Positions 56,832-64,000 of a stretch of 64,000 bases of DNA are shown in pieces. How positions within the stretch are numbered: the first letter of the stretch is position 1; each line of letters begins with the position of its first letter. This stretch comes from Heligmosomoides polygyrus polygyrus (taxonomy: Eukaryota; Nematoda; Chromadorea; Rhabditida; Heligmosomidae). The notes under the pieces were generated by a model, which was not told the origin of the DNA, made no database searches, and saw only the letters and a list, made by a program, of their open reading frames with translations. The translations under genes were made by a program, and so were the position numbers. The DNA is taken from assembly GCA_947396885.1 (NCBI GenBank), contig OX377205.1, positions 99,120,428 to 99,184,427 of the forward strand, in the 5' to 3' direction.

Positions 56832-58972
56832 TAGTTCTGCGCTTCGGTTTGAGATGACTAACAGTAAAAAAAAAGTAATCTCGTCGCTCAGAAGGCGCTG
56901 CGAAGTGGAGGATGAAAGGAGTTCCAGGTCATCGCCCTGGAAAGCCTAATGGCATCGCACTCTTTTACTAAATGAAGTCGTAGCGAAAGTGAAGCGGATA
57001 TACTGAAGCCATACGTCACGATCGCGATCGCTCCTTTCCCGAATGATCTACCCTATTGTGCCGTTCCCATGGTATCTTGCCATTGAGACAGCTTCGGCGG
57101 GTCTGAAAGCATGGGAAAGTTGACGACGTCAGCAATCAATCGGCGCGCATCGTCATTTTCGCGCATCCCATGACGTCCCGTACTCCCGTGACGAGGTGCT
57201 CGTCTCGCTCCAAGCTCTCAGTCGTTTTGTCATGAGATGTTATTCCCGGACCATTCTATTAATACTGCGGGAGCAGCACGAGAAGAGGGCTGTGATCACT
57301 CAGCTCACCTTCGCGACCTTCGAAACTGACCAACAACCAACCAGAGGACTCCTATTCCTCTCGTCTTACATATTTGGTCTTCTTTGCATTTTCTGCTCAT
57401 TACCTGCCCGTAGTGGGGATGGGCTATAGAGACTCACAAGGTGACGACAAGTCGCCCAGATCGATGCCACGTCCCAATCGAAGGCGGGCATTTCTGCATG
57501 GACTGTCCTCCCTTTGCACGCTCTCTCCCCGGGTCTAATTTTCAGGGTATTGACTCATCACAGTTTTGTTTTTTCCGGCGGTGCGGTCGGACGTCAGCAG
57601 TGGGAAGTTTGAGGATTAGTCTTTTCTGGTCGATATGTTGCGCCCGTTTGGGGTTTAGTCTCCTCCTATTTGGAACATCCTATCTTTGTGGGCCTCATGC
57701 GCACAAGGATCAGGGTGGAAATTGTTCTTTTGTACATACTTCGGTCATGTTGTTCTCATTTGTGTTTTCTAATGTGTTGTTTTTGCATACTGTTCCTGTT
57801 AGCTTTGTTATCCTTGACCATTTGTTGTAGCTAGTTGTCCTTCATGTTGTGTTTCTCTCATCGCCACCGCTTCATGTTTCTTGTGCCTCTTGAGCTGGGT
57901 TTGTAGTTCACTTACCTGGTTATCCTTGCCGGTCTCGTATAAGGGTGCTTTATTTCCTTTCGTTAGCTTTACCCTTTGGCTGCATCGGTTCCAGAGCCAA
58001 GATATTTCGCTCGTGTCTCATGTGTTTCGGTTTTTCGTTTGTTGCTCTTTGTTTGTCAGCCTATATTTGCCTCATGTGTTTTCGTGCATGTATCAGTTCC
58101 GCTATATGAGGTATTTCCTTCGATGTGTATAGCAATCCGTACTTCGTGCACGTGTAGTGTACTTATATAGAGTAAAGGTTTAACTACCCAAGTTTGAGGT
58201 CGGGTCTGGCGTTTGATCGCTTCTATTCCGCGTGGCAGCTTGTTTTGAGCTAAAGGCGAGCCGATTAGTCTCGAGGTCATCTCACTTCACAAGGAAGTCA
58301 GCTGACCTGTAAACGATTAGTAAACGATTTAAATGTTCTGGCGGGAAGCCGCTGGTGCCGAACCCGAGTATAAATACCCGGGTTCGGCACCAACGGCACC
58401 AAAGAAAGACCAGTGACGCAAAAGTCTATAAAACTGTACGGAAAACTTCTGTAAATGAATGGAACATCTCATGACTGGTCGCAGCCAAAAAGTCGGTCTG
58501 CCTCAACGCGAGAAGTCTCCATGTTTATTACTGAATCACTGTTTTACCTATGGATAATATGAAAAGAACACAACAGCACATGCATAAGAAACTGACCAGA
58601 ATAGGGAAGGCACACGTACAATCGATAAGAAAGCCCGCGGAATGCCTAGAGACCTGATTGGAGTAAACGAAACTATTCAGAAGAGCCTTAACCCATTGCG
58701 TCGTTAGACGACCAAATAGAACTTATTGAGGAACACATACACAGAAAAGAAAAGCTAATCACAGGCTGATAAGATCACAAACATGGCAATGAAATAATTT
58801 CGTACAATCTTGAGCAACAGTAAGGGAAAATATGATATCGGCACAGTTCCAGCGCCAGTTTACAGATGCCCTAAAAACTTTTGAATAAAACGGTATTTCC
58901 TCTGCCTTTTAAGACTTGATACCCCGAATTCTGACAATAAATATGGACAAAGACAACTGAAGATCAACACTT
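56832..58972. other. No supported gene
   Basis: T-rich from about 57550 to 58130 with long + frames (57441-57830 and 57881-58132) that have no domain. It holds the dispersed 20-bp motif near 58187. A hairpin-like CCGAACCCGAGTATAAATACCC followed by its inverse lies at about 58356-58398. Confidence 0.35.
58187..58205 (+). repeat. 20-bp dispersed terminus motif, site 4 (inverted)
   Basis: TTAACTACCCAAGTTTGAGG, one mismatch from the inverse of the 6540 motif. Confidence 0.55.
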
Positions 58973-60709
58973 ACGAGGATGGTCAAAGAGGTCACCGTGG
59001 AGTTTCTCAAAGCGACCTATACAGGATTGTATCGCATTGTCTGGGAAGCACCATAGTGGTTTCCAAATTTCCTGCGGACCTCTGGGTAGGTCAAAAGTGG
59101 CAAAAAACTGTACCTCTTCAGTGCGGGCTGATAACGCAAAACTGACGCCTGGAGTACCCTTGTCGTGCCCACAAATAGTCCTGCAAAAGGTTTGGAGCTT
59201 CAGTCATTGCCTAGGAATTGATTACTTCCTAATTGAAGCAAGACGGCGCATTCACGGGAGGCGCGCGCCACTAAGGTGCTGCGACTGGATGACCGAGTGG
59301 TTAGCGTGGTGGACTTGTGGGAGAGAGGTCGAGGGTTCGATTCCGGCGGTGTGGTTTCTGCATTGCTGAGCACACATCCTGCGTTTTTGCCACCGCAAAG
59401 TGCTTTTCTGTCTCGACTAGGTGTCATATTCGATTTCCAACCCTGACGTCAAACTTTACTTTAAAACACAAGTCACGCTAATGAATATGCAATAAACTGT
59501 TTAACAGTTGTGGTAACGTTCTATAAAACACGCGAAGCAAAGCAGCTTCTGACACCAGAGCGGAAGCTTCCTGGCAAGACGTGTCGACAGGCACTTCATC
59601 GAAGGCGTAGTCCGCCGGTGTTGAGAAGTGCCCGGATACGTCTCCACATATCCAGCTGCCATCCAGGCGTACGCAAAGCACCTTATATACCGCAGCGCAG
59701 AATTGCCTATACGTCTGACTGACCACCTCCAAGAACGGGTGCCTTGAAAATTGCCTTAAAAATTTAAACATGAAGTGAGCTGGTCCGAAGCGATTCATGA
59801 TTGCCTCCAAAGTATTGTCTCTTGAGAAGCAGTTGAAATCCGGACGGAAGTGGAACACATGTTCATGAATTCGCCGGATGAATCGTTTGAAAAGCCGGAA
59901 GAAGTATACATCGAGAGGCTGGCAAAGGCTCGTCGTTCCTGGCGGTATTGTCGTCAGCTTAAGCTCTTTTCCAACAGGTACCTCGGAAACGAGGTTCTCG
60001 TGATCCCTGAACCCATGCCAGCTGTCATGGAGGACAATGGTTAGGGGTGCTGCCGAAGGCCAACCACGCATTCTCAAAAGAAACGCGGGACTTGTTGCTT
60101 CGTCATGATGTGGCTCGTTCCTGTCACTATAAGAAGGTTTGGTGCCGACCAGTGACCGCATTGAGGAAACGATCCACTAGCCTCCTGCAAAATCAAAAAA
60201 AGCTTATCTCCAAGTCGGCCGAGGTTGAAATCAGGGTTGGAAATCGAATATGACACCTAGTCGTGACAGAAAAACGTTTACGGTGGCAAAACGCAAAATG
60301 TACGCCCAGCAATGCAGAAACCACACTGCCGGAATCGAGCCCTCGACATCTCCCCCGCAAGTCCGCCGCGCTAACCACTCGGCCATCCAGTCACTGGTAC
60401 CCTAGTGGCGCGTGCCTCCCGTGAAAGCGCCGTCTCGCTTCAATTAGGAATTAATCAATTCCTAGGTTCTAGCACTGATTGAAGCTCCAAACCTTTTGCA
60501 AGACTATTAGTGGGCACGACAAAGGTATTCCAGGCGTCAGTTTTGCGTTATCGGCCCGCACTGAAGCGGTACAGTTTTTTGCCATTTTTGACCTACCCAG
60601 AGGTCCGCAGGAAATTTGGAAACCACTATGGTGCTTCCCAGACAACGCCCTACAACCCTATATAGGTCGCTTTAAGAAACTCCACGGTGACCTCTTTTAC
60701 CTTCCTCGT
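58973..60709. mobile_element. 1.7-kb DDE transposon with ~470-bp TIRs
   Basis: Long inverted repeats (about 58973-59445 and 60240-60709) start ACGAGGATGGTCAAAGAGG and end in its diverged inverse. They enclose a minus-strand transposase remnant. Each TIR carries tRNA-like promoter boxes facing inward: + GACCGAGTGG (59291-59300) with GGTTCGATTCC (59334-59344); - TGGCCGAGTGG (60376-60386) with GGCTCGATTCC (60331-60341). Confidence 0.8.
59478..60161 (-). pseudogene. DDE_1-type (pogo/Tc5/jerky-like) transposase fragment
   Basis: A 227-codon frame. The core reads PLTIVLHDSWHGFRD (Asp within the second catalytic block), then TTIPPGTTSLCQPLDVYFFR, then LFKRFIRRI, matching the family pattern LPPNTTSLLQPLD...FK with the third catalytic Asp. 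The N-terminal DNA-binding part and first catalytic Asp are not present in the 1.7-kb element, so this copy is internally deleted. The first ~40 codons of the frame do not look native. Confidence 0.65.
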
Positions 60710-61232
60710 TAGTTATATATCGCATCAGAAATAGGAATAGGTGATATGCCTTCTTCCTTTAGAAAGAAAGCTGAGTTTTTGGCTTTATTTTCGGTTTTCC
60801 AGAATATAGAATCTCGAGTAATCTAGCACTGTTCGATTTTAGAAATGTCAAATTTTCGAATTATCGAATAAGGTTGGATTTTAGAAATTCTTTTCAAGTC
60901 AGCGAATAATATTCGGTTTTACTGCCCTGGCAAGCGTGTATTCTCCGTGGCAGCTCCTTATATTGGGAGGAGACGAATTATAAGAATTTATTAGTGAGCG
61001 GAATAGAGACTCACTCCAGAGCAGAAGATGATGCGAAGATGCCGTCACGGGAGCCGGCAGTGCAGACGAGTGAATCAGAACCCAGTCGATTCCTTATATA
61101 CGCGTTTTTCCGCGCGCTGTGGGCGTCAGCTCTTCGAACCCGTGATCGACAGGGGAATCAAATGTGCCGCGGACAAACGCAACAACCGTTCATAATCATA
61201 AATGTTAGGAGCGCGGTTTAACAGAACACTAA
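60710..61232. other. No gene seen
   Basis: AT-rich block with repeated TTCGAATA-like words at about 60800-60935, similar to 11050-11400. Confidence 0.4.
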
Positions 61233-61343
61233 GCCCCTGTTTATACTTTCGACGACGAGCGACGGCATGTAAAGTGGCCAAATTGATCGGTCGCGTCGCT
61301 CAATCAATGTGGCTACAATACGTGGCGTAAAAAAAAAGGGGCC
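61233..61343. mobile_element. PIF-like MITE
   Basis: Left end CCCCTGTTTATACTTTCGAC follows TAA (61230-61232); right end AAAAGGGGCC precedes TAA (61344-61346). Interior CGGCATGTAAAGTGGCCAAA and ATTGATCGGTCGCG as in other family members. Confidence 0.6.
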
Positions 61344-61690
61344 TAATGAGATTATTTCCCAATGTGGACTGTAGTCCTCCCGTTTGAGGCTTCTGTCGCT
61401 GACGGCCCGTTTGCTAGTTTGTTAATCCTGCTTGAATTACGGAGCCAAGTAACGAAAACAGCTATTAGTTATGTGCTCTGCAGGTCTAAAGAAACCTACT
61501 TCACAGCGAAAATTCGTCAGCAAAAGCTGGAAGAGTTCTAATTCTCCGTAGCATACCATTGTAAATGAGGCTCCGGGATAGATCTATCCTTCGATTTACC
61601 GAAAGCGTAAATGTCGTCATTTAAATGGGACTTACAGCCCTGTCTTTTTTCTTCAGAGAAAAGTCTCGAAGAAGATGTGCATCAACCAAC

Positions 61691-63804
61691 CTAGTCATAT
61701 TGAGACGGAACTTCCCATTTCTTGTCGTATTCCTTGACGAACTGCCGATCGGGTACCAGGAATATTCTCACTCCGTTCAGAAAACACGAAACTATACCAT
61801 GATAGGCAGTGCGTGGCACACCAGCCTGAACACATTAAACAGTTAGGTCTGCAGGCGTAATCACAACGTTTTCTGCGATTCTTCTTAAACGCAAAAGTAA
61901 TGAGATATAGGGTTGGCCTAATGTTAAGAGTAACCAAAACGGCTATGGAAGATGTTACTATGTCACTGAGGGGCTGGTTTTCAAAGTTGGGTCTAAGGAG
62001 TTCTCACTCGTTTAAGCTTACCTTTTCTGGTAACAAATTTTAAGAAAAGCAAAGGCGTGCGCTGATCTAAGAAGGGACGCAATGTGGTGTCCGCCGCCCT
62101 TATTTCTCAGAGGTTCGATTTTCAAGCTTTCTGAATAAATAACTAGAAGGACTGTACCTTAAAATCATGCATCACACGCAGCTTGTCCGCTTTGCGAATG
62201 TAGTCGATATTTCCCGTATACTCCACCCTAAAATAAGATCGCTCAATACGTTAGTATGAAAAAATCAACAGCCATATGCGTATAGAATTCTAGTAGCGCC
62301 CAAAGCAAACTTTGAATAAAAGGACCTTATGATCACTGTGACCCTTCCGAACTTTCAGAGCAAACTTTCGAAAAAACGCAGATAATTCACAAAAGGAATT
62401 CTCAAAAATTCTCATCGTCAACGTAGGTCATTTTGTAGCCCCGGCAAGCAGACTTGCGCCGCAACATCGACAGATACTATCGATTTTTATCCATGTTTAA
62501 CCATTTTCTTTACGAATCACGCGATTATTATGACTTAAACGCTCTTCTCGTCAAATTATATCGATCGATTACCAATCTGCATCGATCAACGCATTAATAT
62601 TCACCCATTTCTCCATTTTTGTCAACATTTAACCTCCCAAAGTGACGAAACATGTACGCCAATCTCCACAACAAAGAAATCTATTTCGAGTAAACAATGA
62701 ATATCCACTGAGTGAAAGCGATTTCCGGAGTGAAAACTGATCATTATGTACTGACTGAAAACGGTTTATAGAGCGAACACACGAGTTCATTTAATCCCTA
62801 GTTTCTACCTGCGCCACCATGCGGCGTGGCACCACATCTACACGCAGCATTATTTACCGTTTCAGGAAACGCTAAGCATTCTACTTCTAATAAATAACGA
62901 GAAAACAATCTGAAGGCAAATCTGGTCTGCAGAATGCCTTGCGCCCATCAGTCACTAAAAAAGACAGCGTTCTTTTCCCCTAACAAATACTACAGTGAAC
63001 GCCACAATAAATGTCCAGTTAGTGGCCGCTTCATACCTTATACTTCGGCCGCTTCCACTGTTCTGCATTGAGAAGCTAACCGCATCGTCGATCGACATGA
63101 GGGGACTGTCACTATAGACCAAGCGATTGAATTCGGTGTCATACCTTGGCTAAAACCACCAATGGAGAAAAGTTGAACTGTCGATGTCAAAGACAGAGAA
63201 AGTGTGGTGAAAACTCACATTAAGGAGATAGTCGAGGTTCATAGTGGTGAACGAGACAGATGCGTTGCTTAGCACCACCTTGGCCAGGTGCTTGTCGAAG
63301 AATTGACCTCTGAAAGCGCTGGTGCATACAAATGTTCGTGTTGTACCGCTTTTTGCTATCAATCAAAGAAAGATCCAGACATCCTGGAGGGGAACGTGGC
63401 ATTTCTTAGCACAGAAATACCACTTTTCTGCGTTTCAGAAATAAATTTGGATAATTACTATTCCTTAAAAAACGAAAATTTTATTTAAAAAAACACTTCC
63501 AAACAAAGTATTGTGACATGATGCCTGCAGCCCCACGCAATCACCCCTCCCCCCTTTCAATAGGATTAATAAAAAGGACAAGAGCACTCACTTGCTGGCT
63601 CCGCGCTTCCCCAAAGGAGTCATCATCGTCCGGCTTACTTCTGGACGGATACACTGTCGACCCTAAGACACAGCAAATAACCAACAAAGACGGTAATACG
63701 GTGTAGGGACGAATGGCGAGCCTACCTTACGGTTCTCCGGCTCCCTCAGCCAGTCATCCCAGAAACCGGTCGGCCATTTCGGCTTCAGTTCCTGCCACAG
63801 CTTT
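61691..63804 (-). CDS. N-acetylglucosaminyltransferase I (MGAT1), C-terminal part
   Basis: The enzyme adds the first GlcNAc to the Man5 core in the Golgi, the entry step to complex and paucimannose N-glycans. Six exons, in phase: 63726-63804, 63592-63662, 63219-63309, 63037-63149, 62158-62227 and 61691-61825 (stop TAG), giving the last 185 residues; earlier exons lie beyond the window. Family landmarks in order: [93 protein letters not shown], then [15 protein letters not shown] (human KSGVPRAGYRGIV) and the end [13 protein letters not shown]. These track human MGAT1 throughout with its normal C-terminal length. C. elegans has three paralogues (gly-12, gly-13, gly-14); I cannot say which this matches. 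The start shown is the first complete exon in the window and not the true N-terminus. Confidence 0.93.
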
Positions 63805-64000
63805 CTGAAATCCACTAAGAGTGTGTTGTATCTAGAACTGGACAATTTTTGCTTTGAGCTGAGCGCTTTTCAGTTTCAAGTCGGACGCCTTCAGCAATAA
63901 CATATATAAATGTATATCAGGTTTAAGTAGACACTGCTTAACAACGTTAAAATCATTATCTTGGGTGGATGCAAATGCTCACGATTTTGGGGGCGGGGAC
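63805..64000 (-). other. Intron of the MGAT1 gene
   Basis: No exon-like sequence is seen upstream of the acceptor at 63805; the gene must continue beyond the right edge. Confidence 0.6.

Noticed and set aside
57441..58132. Membrane protein encoded by long T-rich frames
   Set aside because: Phe/Leu/Cys/Ser richness follows from T-rich DNA; no start context, splice sites or family resemblance.
59283..59350. Functional tRNA gene (Leu/Ser-like)
   Set aside because: A and B boxes are present, but the anticodon stem does not pair and the same sequence is part of a transposon TIR.

Overview
This window looks like nuclear DNA of a parasitic strongylid (hookworm-like) nematode. Every convincing gene is split by introns with nematode-style splice sites (many introns of 57-125 bases, acceptors like TTTCAG or TTTTAG). 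Between the genes lies a dense mosaic of transposons, including a mariner whose product closely resembles the Hsmar1/bandit (cecropia) group known from hookworms. I see no operons, bacterial genes, CRISPR arrays or complete tRNA/rRNA genes. All gene models were assembled by hand from splice sites, reading phase and protein-family landmarks; no search was run.

Five spliced genes can be supported. (1) 18604-~18970 (+): a tiny secreted-peptide-like gene, 3' end uncertain. (2) 20303-21202 (-): a 139-residue single-pass membrane protein in two exons. (3) 24402-32459 (-): an amino acid/auxin permease family transporter (SLC36/PAT-like), nine exons recovered, first exon missing. (4) 41432-54675 (+): a complete 16-exon, 507-residue Fer/Fps-type SH2 tyrosine kinase with all catalytic residues but no tyrosine in its activation loop. 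(5) 61691-63804 (-, continuing past the right edge): the C-terminal 185 residues of N-acetylglucosaminyltransferase I (MGAT1; GLY-12/13/14 in C. elegans).

Repeats by region: 0-18 kb, GC-rich palindromic MITEs, an intact mariner, tRNA-derived SINEs, tandem repeats and an inverted GIY-YIG (Penelope-like) fragment; 19-33 kb, the transporter with a different mobile element in nearly every large intron; 33-41 kb, MITEs and a 3.5-kb hAT-like element that carries an RTE LINE fragment and a later mariner insertion; 41-55 kb, the kinase, whose introns hold nested MITEs, a mariner, a second inverted copy of the hAT/RTE composite and another LINE fragment; 55-61 kb, a mariner relic and a 1.7-kb long-TIR DDE transposon with tRNA-like promoter boxes in each TIR.

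The genes do not form a pathway; they are ordinary single-copy-looking host genes stretched by transposons. The best candidates for something undescribed are the hAT/RTE composite with perfect 8-bp target duplications at two sites, the two unrelated inverted-repeat elements that both carry inward-facing tRNA-like boxes, the tyrosine-less kinase activation loop, and the PIF/Harbinger-like GC-rich MITE superfamily.
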